Below, in pieces: positions 43,117-52,418 of a stretch of DNA of 64,000 bases (its first letter is position 1; every line of letters starts with the position of its first letter). Source of the DNA: Oscillospiraceae bacterium (GTDB lineage: Bacteria; Bacillota; Clostridia; Oscillospirales; CAG-382). The position numbers and the translations under genes were made by a program. The stretch lies in contig SVRW01000001.1 of assembly GCA_015064625.1 (NCBI GenBank), positions 196,884 through 260,883 of the forward strand, read 5' to 3'. The notes beneath the pieces are model-generated. The model was not told the origin of the DNA and ran no database searches. It saw only the letters and a list, made by a program, of their open reading frames with translations.

Positions 43117-43674
43117 TTATTTTATTTTTTTACCGTCTGAAAAAGCGTTACCCACCTTTTCTCCAAGAACGAAATACCCGTGTGTCATACTGTCGTAAGT
43201 AATAGGCTTGAGTTTACAAACGTCTATTTTTCCGTCAGTAATGATAGATTCATCTGCACAGACGTTTACTATCTCTCCGACAAGACAACACGTTTCGGAA
43301 TCATAGCTTTTCACTTTACATTCCAGTGTCATTGGAAGCTCTTCTATAATAGGAGCGTTTACAAATTCGCTTTTATAAGTATGAAAACCACATTTTGAAA
43401 GCTTATCATTAACTTGATTTCCTGATACAATTCCCAAATAATCACATTCCTTAACATAATCAGACGTTGCCATACTTACACAAAAAGCATTTGTTTCCAA
43501 AAGATTTTTAGCAGTTTTATGGTCATCACTTATGCAAATGGTTATCTCTTTTTCTTCGCTTATACCACCCCAAGCTGCATTCATAGCGTTCGGAGTTCCG
43601 CTTTTATCATATGTTGATATTATAAAAACAGGCATAGGATACACCACAGTTTTCGGTCCGAAATTTTTTCTCAT
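43117..43674 (-). CDS. Flavin reductase-like FMN-binding protein
   Basis: 185 aa, last gene of the long operon. It has the flavin reductase/flavoredoxin fold: PVFIISTYDKSGTPNAMNAAWGGI, CISDDHKTAKNLLETNAFCVSMAT, and the C-terminal LKPITYDSMTHGYFVLGE. Such proteins bind FMN and transfer electrons from NAD(P)H or ferredoxin. It overlaps the phosphatase gene by 4 bases. Electron partner unknown. Confidence 0.88.
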   Translation of the reverse strand: MRKNFGPKTVVYPMPVFIISTYDKSGTPNAMNAAWGGISEEKEITICISDDHKTAKNLLETNAFCVSMATSDYVKECDYLGIVSGNQVNDKLSKCGFHTYKSEFVNAPIIEELPMTLECKVKSYDSETCCLVGEIVNVCADESIITDGKIDVCKLKPITYDSMTHGYFVLGEKVGNAFSDGKKIK

Positions 43675-44150
43675 TTGCTTTCCCCCTCGGTGATTATTTT
43701 ATTTAAAAGTGCTAAACAGCCTTCATAGATGTCTCTGTAGGTAACTTCAAATCTCCCCGTATACCAAGGATCTGCTACATCGCCTGGACGGTTTGTATAA
43801 TCCATAAGTTTGGAAATTTTTCCGTTTTTATCGTTCCCGAAAGTTCTATGCATATTTCTTACGTTATTGCTATCCATTGCGATAAACATATCATATTTAT
43901 CATAATCGCTTTTCGTAAGCTGTATTGCCCTTTTGTCATTACATTCTATTCCATGCTTTTTAAGCTCTGCTTTGGCAGGATGATAAACAGGGTTTCCAAC
44001 ACCATTCCATATTTCTTCAGAGCTTGTTGCAGAAGAAGAAACGAAAAACATATCTGTAAAACCTTTTTCTTCGAGCATTTTCTTGAATATAAATTCAGCC
44101 ATTGGACTTCTGCATATATTTCCGTGGCAAACGAACATTATTTTTTTCAT
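43671..44150 (-). CDS. Low-molecular-weight protein tyrosine phosphatase
   Basis: 159 aa. P-loop VCHGNICRSPMAE at the N-terminus (CX5R, Cys8 and Arg14) and general acid loop DPWYTGRFEVTYRD near residue 125. Cytoplasmic phosphatase acting on phosphotyrosine or phosphoarginine proteins. Overlaps both neighbours by 4 bases, so translation is coupled to galM and the flavin reductase gene. Confidence 0.93.
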   Translation of the reverse strand: MKKIMFVCHGNICRSPMAEFIFKKMLEEKGFTDMFFVSSSATSSEEIWNGVGNPVYHPAKAELKKHGIECNDKRAIQLTKSDYDKYDMFIAMDSNNVRNMHRTFGNDKNGKISKLMDYTNRPGDVADPWYTGRFEVTYRDIYEGCLALLNKIITEGESK

Positions 44151-45181
44151 ACTGTAAATCTGTATTCTGTTACGCTTTCAAAGGCTTCACCTGCTTTAAG
44201 TGTGCAGGAAGGGTATTCGGAATGGTTGGGAGAATCTGGGAAGAACTGTGTTTCCATACAGATTCCCTGATGTTTATAAAGATTTATGCCTCCCTTTCCG
44301 CAATTGCAATCAAGAAAGTTTGCAGTATAAATCTGAACTCCTGGCAAATCTGTAAAGCACTTGATTTCAATTCCTGTTTCTTCACTTTTCAACGTTGCAG
44401 CGTGACGGAATTTTCTATCCATACCCAAAACGAAGTTATGGTCTATACCACCGCCAACCAATTTAATCTGAGGATGCTCAGAATCAAGTCTGTTTCCAAC
44501 TTTTGTAAGGGTCCTGAAATCAAAAGGAGTACCTTCAACGTTCAAATAATCATAAGGTATAAGACATTCATCTGCTGCTGTTATTTTTTCAGCGTTAATT
44601 TGCATTTGAATCGTTGTTGCGTCTCCACCATCAAATCCGTTAGGATTGAAATACGCATGGTTTGTCATGTTTACTATTGTGTCTTTATCTGTTGTTGCAA
44701 AATATTCAAGCTTCAATACGTTATCATCTGTAACGGTGAAGGTTACATTGATTTTCATATTGCCAGGATATCCCATTTCACCATCATCTGCTGTACAAGA
44801 GAAACGAACCTTTGGTGTATCTTCGGACACGACCTCTACATCCCATATTTTCTGGTTAAATCCTACGAATCCACCATGCAAATGAGCTTTTCCCCCATCG
44901 TTCAAGCCGATATCGTATTCAACGCCGTTAAGGGTGAATTTTCCCTTTGCTATTCTGTTTGCATATCTACCAACAGTTGCACCTTGATATCCGCCAAGAT
45001 TTTTTTCATATCCTTCTATGGTATCAAAGCCAAGACATACGTCTTTTCCGCCAAAATATAAATTCTTTATTGTAGCACCATATGTAAGTATAACGGCTTC
45101 AAGACCGCCTTTTCCTTTTAAAGAAACTGACTCTGCTATTCTTCCGTCTGCAAGCTTTTCAAAAAATTTCTTTTCAACCAT
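44147..45181 (-). CDS. galM: Aldose 1-epimerase (mutarotase)
   Basis: 344 aa, beta-sandwich galactose mutarotase. It interconverts alpha and beta anomers of hexoses. Motifs: TVGRYANRIAKGKFTLNG, HLHGGF-type (AHLHGGFVGFNQKIW), NMTNHAYFN with a catalytic His, and the C-terminal CMETQFFPDSPNH with the catalytic Glu. Ribosome site GGAGA, ATG at 45181, 15 bases after the pseudouridine synthase gene. Confidence 0.95.
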   Translation of the reverse strand: MVEKKFFEKLADGRIAESVSLKGKGGLEAVILTYGATIKNLYFGGKDVCLGFDTIEGYEKNLGGYQGATVGRYANRIAKGKFTLNGVEYDIGLNDGGKAHLHGGFVGFNQKIWDVEVVSEDTPKVRFSCTADDGEMGYPGNMKINVTFTVTDDNVLKLEYFATTDKDTIVNMTNHAYFNPNGFDGGDATTIQMQINAEKITAADECLIPYDYLNVEGTPFDFRTLTKVGNRLDSEHPQIKLVGGGIDHNFVLGMDRKFRHAATLKSEETGIEIKCFTDLPGVQIYTANFLDCNCGKGGINLYKHQGICMETQFFPDSPNHSEYPSCTLKAGEAFESVTEYRFTV

Positions 45182-45196
45182 AATGGATCTCCTTTA

Positions 45197-46147
45197 TTAT
45201 TTAAATAGTTTTAAAAATTCGGGTTTTTCTGAGACAAAAGTTTTTCCGTTCAAATATGAAAGCAAACCTTTCTCCTCAACACTGAATTTGAGCTTATGAG
45301 CGCACAACGCCTGAAATTTATATCCCTTTTCTCTATCGGATTTATTTACAGAATATTTTCCGTCACCCAAGAGAGGATGTCCGTTTTCAGAAAAGTGGAC
45401 TCTTATCTGATGCGTCCTTCCTGTAATCAGATTTATTTCAACCAAAGAAAGCTCACCGTTATAATCGATTACCTTATATTCAGTTATTGCTTCCTTAAAG
45501 GAAGCATCAGCCTTATTTGCTTTAGAGCTGACCTTATTCAAAGCAGAATCTTTTTTCATGTACGAATGATAAACTCCGCTTTTTTCAAAAAACTTACCAT
45601 GCACAGCCGCAAGATATGTTTTTTTTATCTTTTTTTCTTTTATAAGCAAATTCACGATTCGTAACGCTTCCGCATTCTTGGCAGCGATAACCAAACCACA
45701 AGTATTTCTGTCAATTCTGTTACATAAAGAAGGAGCAAAAGAATTTTCCTTATCAGGATCATACTCTCCCTTCTTATAAAGGTAAGCCTTTATATTATCT
45801 ATAAGTGTATTATGAGTTTCTTTCTCATCAGAATGACAAATAAGACCTGCTGGCTTATCCGCTATAAGAATATTTTCATCTTCGTAAACTACCTTCAGCT
45901 TTGGCGTTAAGTTCAAAAAAGAATCCGTCTTAGGTGTAGCTCCAAAAAATTCCTCAGGAATATAAAGACTTATTACGTCGCCTTCACAAAGCAACGTTGA
46001 GTTTTCCGCTCTCTTTCCGTTAATCTTTATGTCCTTTTTTCGTATATACTTATTCATAAGTGACAAGGGCAAATTTTTGAATTTCTTCGTGAGAAATTTA
46101 TCAAGCCTTTGCCCACTGTCGTTTTTATTAACTGTAAGGGTTTTCAT
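45197..46147 (-). CDS. RluA-family pseudouridine synthase
   Basis: 316 aa. An S4 RNA-binding domain (about 13-65, QRLDKFLTKKFKNLPLSLMNKYI) is followed by the synthase domain with NRIDRNTCGLVIAAK (catalytic Asp), LLGDGKY and GRTHQIRVH. It converts uridines in rRNA or tRNA into pseudouridine; specific target not deducible. Separated by two bases from lysA. Confidence 0.93.
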   Translation of the reverse strand: MKTLTVNKNDSGQRLDKFLTKKFKNLPLSLMNKYIRKKDIKINGKRAENSTLLCEGDVISLYIPEEFFGATPKTDSFLNLTPKLKVVYEDENILIADKPAGLICHSDEKETHNTLIDNIKAYLYKKGEYDPDKENSFAPSLCNRIDRNTCGLVIAAKNAEALRIVNLLIKEKKIKKTYLAAVHGKFFEKSGVYHSYMKKDSALNKVSSKANKADASFKEAITEYKVIDYNGELSLVEINLITGRTHQIRVHFSENGHPLLGDGKYSVNKSDREKGYKFQALCAHKLKFSVEEKGLLSYLNGKTFVSEKPEFLKLFK

Positions 46148-46149
46148 AA

Positions 46150-47445
46150 TTATAAGTCGTTTCTTATGAGATCCTCATAAGACTCTCTCTTAACAACAAC
46201 CTTTGTTTCGCCCTTATATACGTTAACAATGGCAGGTCTTGGAAGTCTGTTGTAATTAGATGCCATAGAATAGTTATACGCACCTGTAACAAGTACAGCT
46301 AACGTGTCGCCACGCGAGCAACGCTGGAGCATCATATCCTCACCGATAAGGTCTCCACTTTCACAGCAACGTCCTGCAACAGTGACACAAAGGGAAGCCT
46401 CTTCCCCTGCTCTGTCAGCAATCAAAGCTGTATATTTAGATTGATAAAGGGCATATCTGGGGTTATCAGGCATACCGCCATCAATGGAAACATAATTCTT
46501 ATACCCAGTAATACTCTTGAACGAACCGACTGTATAAAGGGTTATACCCGCATTTGCAACTATTGAACGTCCAGGCTCAAAGCAAAGAACGGGAGCTTCC
46601 ATCTTACCATCAGCAAATGCTTCTTTTACTGTATTTGCAATATCAGAGAAAACAGCATCATAATCGAGAACGGGGTCAGCTTCTGTGTATCTTACACCAA
46701 GTCCTCCGCCCAAGTTAAGAAATTCTGTTTTATAACCCGTTTCTTCCAATATATCTTTTATAAATGCACACATTATTTTTGAAGCATCAACAAAAGGTTG
46801 TGAATCAAATATCTGTGAACCAACATGGCAATGAAGACCTTTTAATTCCACATTAGGAAGAGCAAGGGTATATTTTACTATTTCCATTGCCTGACCTGTT
46901 TCAATGGCAGAACCGAATTTTGAATCAACAGAGCCTGTAACTACCGCCTTATGAGTATGAGGGTCAATACCTGGGGTTATACGCAAAAGGACTTGTTGTT
47001 TAATCTTTTTCTCCCCAGCAATTCTGTTTATGCTATCCAGTTCTTCACGGTTATCTGCAACAAAATATCCAATACCTTTTTCAATAGCATCTTCGATATC
47101 TGCATCAGTTTTGTTGTTTCCATGAAAGTACATTTTTGATGTATCAAAGCCTGCCTTATACGCAGTGTAAAGCTCACCGCCTGATACAACGTCAATATAC
47201 AGACCTTCACTTGACACTATTTCATAAATATTTTTATAAGACAATGATTTGCTGGCAAAAAGAACTCTTGCCTTGCCGTCAAAATATTTGTCCATAAAGC
47301 TTTTATAAAGTCTGCAATTCTCTCTTATTTTTTCTTCGTCTATAAGGTACAGAGGCGTGCCATATTTTTTGCCAAGCGCCACAGTATCAAGACCGGCAAA
47401 AAACAAATGACCGTTTTCACCTATAGTAAGATTGTTATATAACAT
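46150..47445 (-). CDS. lysA: Diaminopimelate decarboxylase LysA
   Basis: 431 aa, PLP enzyme that makes L-lysine from meso-diaminopimelate. PLP lysine in VLFASKSLSYKNIYEI; then HGNNK, LKGLHCHVGSQIF, LGGGLGVRYTE, FEPGRSIVANAG, CCESGD and the YNYSMASNYN motif. Located between engB and the pseudouridine synthase gene in the long operon; no other lysine pathway genes are adjacent. Confidence 0.96.
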   Translation of the reverse strand: MLYNNLTIGENGHLFFAGLDTVALGKKYGTPLYLIDEEKIRENCRLYKSFMDKYFDGKARVLFASKSLSYKNIYEIVSSEGLYIDVVSGGELYTAYKAGFDTSKMYFHGNNKTDADIEDAIEKGIGYFVADNREELDSINRIAGEKKIKQQVLLRITPGIDPHTHKAVVTGSVDSKFGSAIETGQAMEIVKYTLALPNVELKGLHCHVGSQIFDSQPFVDASKIMCAFIKDILEETGYKTEFLNLGGGLGVRYTEADPVLDYDAVFSDIANTVKEAFADGKMEAPVLCFEPGRSIVANAGITLYTVGSFKSITGYKNYVSIDGGMPDNPRYALYQSKYTALIADRAGEEASLCVTVAGRCCESGDLIGEDMMLQRCSRGDTLAVLVTGAYNYSMASNYNRLPRPAIVNVYKGETKVVVKRESYEDLIRNDL

Positions 47446-47454
47446 ATTTGTCTC

Positions 47455-48063
47455 CTATTTAAAGCAGTTTATTAATATTATATCCCAAAGCACATCTCTC
47501 CCGAGATTTTTTTCTGATGAAAAAAGAATACAAGGAGTTTCCGCTTTGAAACAATCGCAGGATAGTAACCTTTCAGTTGCGGCATTAAGCTCCGTTTTGT
47601 TAAGCTTATCGCATTTTGTAGCAACTATAACGTAAGGAACGTTAAAATAGTTAAGCCACTCTATCATTTCCCTATCGTCATTTGTAACACCAACCTTGGC
47701 GTCTATAAGCTGACATACAAGCTTCAAGGAAGAATTGTTTTCAAAATACCCCTGCGTCAATGCCGACCATTGTTTTTTCGAAGCATGGGAACGGCTTGCA
47801 TACCCGTACCCAGGAAGGTCTACAAGGGTCATTTTATTGTCTACCCTATAGTAGTTGACAGTTATGGTTTTACCTGGCGTTGCACTTGTTCTCGCAAGTT
47901 TTTTTCTTCCAAGAAGGCAATTTATAAGGGAGCTTTTGCCAACGTTAGATCTGCCCGAAAAAGCAACCTGCGGGATTCCGTCTTTTATAAGTTGAGACGG
48001 AAGTCCTGCAGTTATTATTAAATCTGTATTATGGAGGTTCAAGCCTCCCATATTCATTTCCAT
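47455..48063 (-). CDS. engB: Ribosome biogenesis GTPase EngB/YsxC
   Basis: 202 aa. G1 GRSNVGKSS, G3 DLPGYGYA, G4 TKCDKLNK. Needed for large ribosomal subunit assembly. Start at 48063, only two bases after lon, as in many Firmicutes; nearby ATGs at 48057 and 48051 are possible starts. Confidence 0.96.
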   Translation of the reverse strand: MEMNMGGLNLHNTDLIITAGLPSQLIKDGIPQVAFSGRSNVGKSSLINCLLGRKKLARTSATPGKTITVNYYRVDNKMTLVDLPGYGYASRSHASKKQWSALTQGYFENNSSLKLVCQLIDAKVGVTNDDREMIEWLNYFNVPYVIVATKCDKLNKTELNAATERLLSCDCFKAETPCILFSSEKNLGRDVLWDIILINCFK

Positions 48064-48065
48064 AA

Positions 48066-50408
48066 TCAGTTTACAAAAGCCAAAGCTGCAACCTCTCCAT
48101 AATTGGAAACGTATTTAAACTCAAGCTTATCCTTAATTTCTTTGTCTAATTTTTCGATATCCCTCTCGTTTGCTTTAGGAAGAATTACCATTTTGACACC
48201 CGCTTTATATGCGGCAAATGTTTTTTCTTTCAATCCGCCAATGGGAAGAACTCTACCCGTAAGAGTTATTTCGCCTGTCATTGCTATATCACGTCTTACT
48301 TTTTTACCCGAAAGCTCGGATATTATTGCAGTTGTCATGGCGATGCCTGCAGAAGGCCCATCTTTTGGAACAGCTCCTTCGGGAGCATGAACGTGGATAT
48401 CGGTTTTTGAATAGAATGAAGGGTCTATATTATATTCCACTGCGTGTTTTCTTATGTAGCTTATTGCTGCCATTGCAGATTCTTTCATAACGTTTCCAAG
48501 AGAACCTGTAAGCTCAATTTTTCCGTTTCCCTCCATGGAAAGAACCTCAAGACGCATAAGCTCACCGCCAACAGAAGTCCATGCAAGACCGTTAACGGTA
48601 CCTACCATATCTTCCTCAAATATTTTTTCTTCAAAGAAAGTTTCTGGTCCCAAAAGCTTTGCTACTGTTTTTTCATTTACAGTAAAGCTTTTTCTTTCAC
48701 CCAAAACTGCCATCTTTGCACATTTTCTGCAAACAGATCCAATTTCACGTTCAAGATTTCTCACCCCCGATTCTCTTGTATACGAACGGATTATCTTCAT
48801 TATTGCATCGTCGGTAAACTTGATCTGATTCTTTTTAAGCCCATGGCGAACAGCTTGCTTTGAAATCAAATGGTTTTTAGCAATAGCAAGCTTTTCAAGC
48901 TCTGTATATGATTCAAGATCAATAAGCTCCATTCTATCAAGAAGCGGCTTTGGAATATTTGAAACACTGTTTGCTGTCGCGATGAAAAAACATCTGGAAA
49001 GATCGAATGGTATTTCAACGTAATGGTCTCTGAAGCTACGGTTTTGTTCACCGTCAAGAACTTCAAGAAGGGCTGACGCAGGGTCACCGTGAAAGTCAGA
49101 TGACATTTTATCAATTTCATCAAGAAGAATAACGGGATTACAAACGCCAGATTGCTTTATAGCATTTATAATTCTTCCAGGCATAGCACCAACGTAAGTT
49201 CTTCTATGACCTCTTATCTCTGCTTCATCTCTTATACCGCCCAATGAAACACGAACGTATTTTCTACCCAAAGCATCAGCAACAGAGCGGGCAACTGAAG
49301 TTTTACCAACACCGGGAGCACCAACAAAACAAAGAATCTGGCTTCCTGTTTTTTGTGTTAATTCAGTTACGGAAAGGTACTCAATAATTCTCTCTTTAAC
49401 CTTCTCCATTCCCGTATGTTCTTCATCGAGAATTTTTTGTGCTTCTTCAAGTGTCTTTTTATCTTCAACAGCATAATTCCAAGGAAGCTCAAGGCACGTA
49501 TCTATATACGCGCTGAGCATACTGTTTTCCATAGAGCCGAAAGGCATTTTGCTTAATTTTCTCGCTTCATCAAGAAGTTTTTGTCTTGCATTTTCAGGTA
49601 GGTTCGCTTCAGAAATTTTTTGAAAATAATCAGGCTCTACACTATCGTGATTACTTTCAATATGATTTTCGTTAAGTTCTTCTTTTATAAGTCTCAACTG
49701 TTCTCTGAGGAAAAAATCACGTTCGGATTCCTTTATTGATGCAAGAGTTTTTGAAAACAGCTCTTTTTCCATCTCCGCCATTGCAAGCTCACCAAGAACT
49801 TGTTCAATAAACAGGTTCACTCTCAACAAAGGATTAAGCTCCTCAAGGACTTTTTGCTTCTGCTCGTATTTTACTATCATACAAGAAGACAGATAATCAA
49901 CCATGTCGCTGAGGGAGTTCATTCTCTTTGCGTTGTCAAGAGCATCAATTTTCTTAAGCTGCTCCTTGCTGAAATACTTGTCAAAGAAGCTCCATATTTT
50001 TTTAATTCCAAAATTTTCTTCTTCGGAGGTTATCTTTAAAGTTTCCAGAGGTTCCACTTCGCAATAAGTGATTCCATCGTTTACAGTGCAAGACAAGCAT
50101 CTCGCCCTCTCCTCACAGAATACAACTGCTTGATAATTATTGTTTTTCAGACGTTTGAACCCCTCAACAGTTGCAATAACGCCAACCTCAAACAAGCCTT
50201 CCATGGTAGGCTCGTCGGGGCTTAAATCACGCTGGGCAACGAGAAAAATTCTCTCTTTTTCCTTCCACGCTGCGCCAAAGGTCTTTATTGAGAATTCCCG
50301 TCCTAATTCAAAGGTTGCTCTCATATTCGGGAAGAAGGTAAGACCTCGGAGAGCTACCGCTTTTATAAGTTCCGCCTTCCCTTCACGAGAGATTTCTAAT
50401 TCATTCAT
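48066..50408 (-). CDS. lon: ATP-dependent protease Lon
   Basis: 780 aa, full length. N-terminal LAN domain, coiled linker, AAA+ module with GAPGVGKTSVARSVADALG and VILLDEIDKM, and C-terminal serine protease domain with PKDGPSAGIAM (Ser686) and GGLKEK (catalytic Lys near 727-729). Degrades misfolded and regulatory proteins. engB follows by two bases, the common Firmicute lon-engB pair. Confidence 0.97.
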   Translation of the reverse strand: MNELEISREGKAELIKAVALRGLTFFPNMRATFELGREFSIKTFGAAWKEKERIFLVAQRDLSPDEPTMEGLFEVGVIATVEGFKRLKNNNYQAVVFCEERARCLSCTVNDGITYCEVEPLETLKITSEEENFGIKKIWSFFDKYFSKEQLKKIDALDNAKRMNSLSDMVDYLSSCMIVKYEQKQKVLEELNPLLRVNLFIEQVLGELAMAEMEKELFSKTLASIKESERDFFLREQLRLIKEELNENHIESNHDSVEPDYFQKISEANLPENARQKLLDEARKLSKMPFGSMENSMLSAYIDTCLELPWNYAVEDKKTLEEAQKILDEEHTGMEKVKERIIEYLSVTELTQKTGSQILCFVGAPGVGKTSVARSVADALGRKYVRVSLGGIRDEAEIRGHRRTYVGAMPGRIINAIKQSGVCNPVILLDEIDKMSSDFHGDPASALLEVLDGEQNRSFRDHYVEIPFDLSRCFFIATANSVSNIPKPLLDRMELIDLESYTELEKLAIAKNHLISKQAVRHGLKKNQIKFTDDAIMKIIRSYTRESGVRNLEREIGSVCRKCAKMAVLGERKSFTVNEKTVAKLLGPETFFEEKIFEEDMVGTVNGLAWTSVGGELMRLEVLSMEGNGKIELTGSLGNVMKESAMAAISYIRKHAVEYNIDPSFYSKTDIHVHAPEGAVPKDGPSAGIAMTTAIISELSGKKVRRDIAMTGEITLTGRVLPIGGLKEKTFAAYKAGVKMVILPKANERDIEKLDKEIKDKLEFKYVSNYGEVAALAFVN

Positions 50409-50446
50409 AAGCCGTAGTAATGTTCCTTTTTAAAACGCTTTATATT

Positions 50447-51436
50447 TTATTTTCCCAACATTGATGCGCCTATTATACCCGCATCGTTTTTGAGAGTTGC
50501 AATAACCAATTTTGTTCTGTTTTTGTTGTATCTTGAATAGTCTTCTCTGTCAATATGAGGCTTAAGAAGGTCAAGAAGGGTTTCCTTTTCGTTGGAAATG
50601 CCGCCGCCGATACAGAAGATTTCGGGCTGGAATATATTGATAAGGTTTACAGCACCTATAGCTACGTATTTGATATACTGGTCAACAACCGCTTTAGCAG
50701 TTTCATCGCCCATACGCATACCATCAAAGGCTACTCTGCCGTTTACCTTGCTGATATCACCACCGCAAAGCTCCCACATTTTGCTGTTCTTATCTTTTTC
50801 CATAGCGGCTTTTGTCTGTCTTACAAGAGCGGTTGCTGATGCATGAGCTTCATAACAGCCAAATCTGCCACAAGTACAAGGCTCGCCATCCGTAACGATT
50901 ACAGTATGTCCAACCTCTGCTCCTGCACAGTTTGAGCCAGAATAAATCTTTCCGTCAATAATTATGCCGCCGCCAATACCTGTTCCGAGAGTTATCATAA
51001 CTGCGTTTTTTGCGCCCTTTGCACATCCGCAGACAACCTCACCCTTAGCTGCAGCATTTGCATCGTTTTCAATATAAACGGTTTTGATTCCTGAAAATTC
51101 GGAAAATTTATCATTCATAGGATATTCCTTGAATGGAAGCGTACTTGCGAAAACTATCATTCTGTTTTTGCCGTCAGCAACACCGGGGGTTGCAATTCCT
51201 GCATATTCAATATCCTCGATAGTAAGACCTGCGTCCTTGATAAGCTTCAAGGAAAGGTCAGCCATAGCCTTTGTTATAATATCCGCCATTGCGTTTCTTT
51301 CTTCTGCAGGGAGAGCTTCATGGTTATGCAAAGAATACGGAGTGGGTACTGAACCTTTTATTATAATTTTTCCTTCATCGTTGCAAATTCCAACTGCAAT
51401 ATTTGTTCCGCCAAGATCAACGCCAACGTAATACAT
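50447..51436 (-). CDS. ROK-family glucokinase
   Basis: 329 aa from ATG 51436 (GGAGG upstream); a TTG 15 bases earlier is less likely. ATP site VGVDLGGTNIAVG, catalytic IENDANAAAKGE, GTGIGGGIIIDG, and the zinc site with CTCGRFGCYEAHAS (CxCGxxGCxE). It phosphorylates glucose or related hexoses. With hprK next to it, it points to carbon-catabolite control by fructose-1,6-bisphosphate-activated HPr phosphorylation. Confidence 0.93.
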   Translation of the reverse strand: MYYVGVDLGGTNIAVGICNDEGKIIIKGSVPTPYSLHNHEALPAEERNAMADIITKAMADLSLKLIKDAGLTIEDIEYAGIATPGVADGKNRMIVFASTLPFKEYPMNDKFSEFSGIKTVYIENDANAAAKGEVVCGCAKGAKNAVMITLGTGIGGGIIIDGKIYSGSNCAGAEVGHTVIVTDGEPCTCGRFGCYEAHASATALVRQTKAAMEKDKNSKMWELCGGDISKVNGRVAFDGMRMGDETAKAVVDQYIKYVAIGAVNLINIFQPEIFCIGGGISNEKETLLDLLKPHIDREDYSRYNKNRTKLVIATLKNDAGIIGASMLGK

Positions 51437-51467
51437 ATTTATTTCCTCCAAAAAATGTTTTTATATA

Positions 51468-52418
51468 TTATTTATTTTTCGAATCATAAAGTGCGGCAAG
51501 CTTATTTGCCAACTCAAGAGCGGTGTTATACCCCATTTTCTTCTGTCTGTTGTTCATTGCCGCAATTTCTATAATAACAGCCAGGTTTCTACCGGGTTTT
51601 ACGGGGATAGTTATGGACGGAACCTGTATTCCCAATATTTCCGTATATTCTTCGTCAAGTCCCATTCTTTCATATAGCTTTCCCTGCTCCCAAAGCTCCA
51701 AATTGATAACCATATCGATTTTTTCGGAAAGCTTTATAGAGCCCATACCGAAAAGTCTTCTCACGTCAACCACACCGATTCCTCGAAGCTCTATATAATG
51801 CCTTATAAGCTCAGGAGCAGAGCCTACAAGAGCTTTGGCAGAGGTTTTCTTTATTTCAACAGAATCGTCAGCTATAAGTCTGTGACCACGTTTGATAAGC
51901 TCGATAGCCGTTTCACTTTTTCCAATTCCGCTATCACCAAGAATAAGAACGCCTTCACCGTATACTTCTACGAAAACGCCATGAGTAGTAATACGTTCTG
52001 CAAGGGATACAGACAACGAACCAATAAGAGCCGCCATCAAGGGCGAGGTCGGTTTCTCCGTGGAATACAAAGGAATTTTATGCTTGGAAGCCATTTCCTT
52101 CATTTCAGAAAAAACCTTAAGTCCGCTAGTAACTATTACTGCAGGCATATTGTGGGAGAAAAATCTATCCAACGTTTTGATTCTATCTTCTGAACTCAAA
52201 TTTTCAAGATAGCTATGCTCCATATATCCGATAAGCTGTAATCTTGTTTCTTCAAAGTTTTCGTAAAAACCGGCAAGAGGAAGTCCAGGACGGCTTATAT
52301 CCGCACGCTCAACAATACAATCATCCATATTTTCAGGAACCCACACAGGTTCAAGATTAAATTCCGTCTCAACGGATTTGAGAGGTATTGAATATTTTTC
52401 GTCTACGATTTTATTCAT
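51468..52418 (-). CDS. hprK: HPr kinase/phosphorylase
   Basis: 316 aa. N-terminal domain (1-130), then the kinase domain with GDSGIGKSETAIELIKRGHRLIADD (Walker A) and ELRGIGVVDVRRLFG, and near the end VKPGRNLAVIIEIAAMN. It phosphorylates HPr on Ser46 and removes the phosphate, controlling catabolite repression through CcpA. ATGA overlap with mnmA upstream. ptsH is not in the window. Confidence 0.95.
   Translation of the reverse strand: MNKIVDEKYSIPLKSVETEFNLEPVWVPENMDDCIVERADISRPGLPLAGFYENFEETRLQLIGYMEHSYLENLSSEDRIKTLDRFFSHNMPAVIVTSGLKVFSEMKEMASKHKIPLYSTEKPTSPLMAALIGSLSVSLAERITTHGVFVEVYGEGVLILGDSGIGKSETAIELIKRGHRLIADDSVEIKKTSAKALVGSAPELIRHYIELRGIGVVDVRRLFGMGSIKLSEKIDMVINLELWEQGKLYERMGLDEEYTEILGIQVPSITIPVKPGRNLAVIIEIAAMNNRQKKMGYNTALELANKLAALYDSKNK

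Noticed and set aside
44102-45061. A 319-codon plus-strand frame opposite galM and the phosphatase gene
   Set aside because: It is antisense to two well-supported genes, is Cys/Phe/Ile-rich without any recognisable motif, and has no ribosome site.
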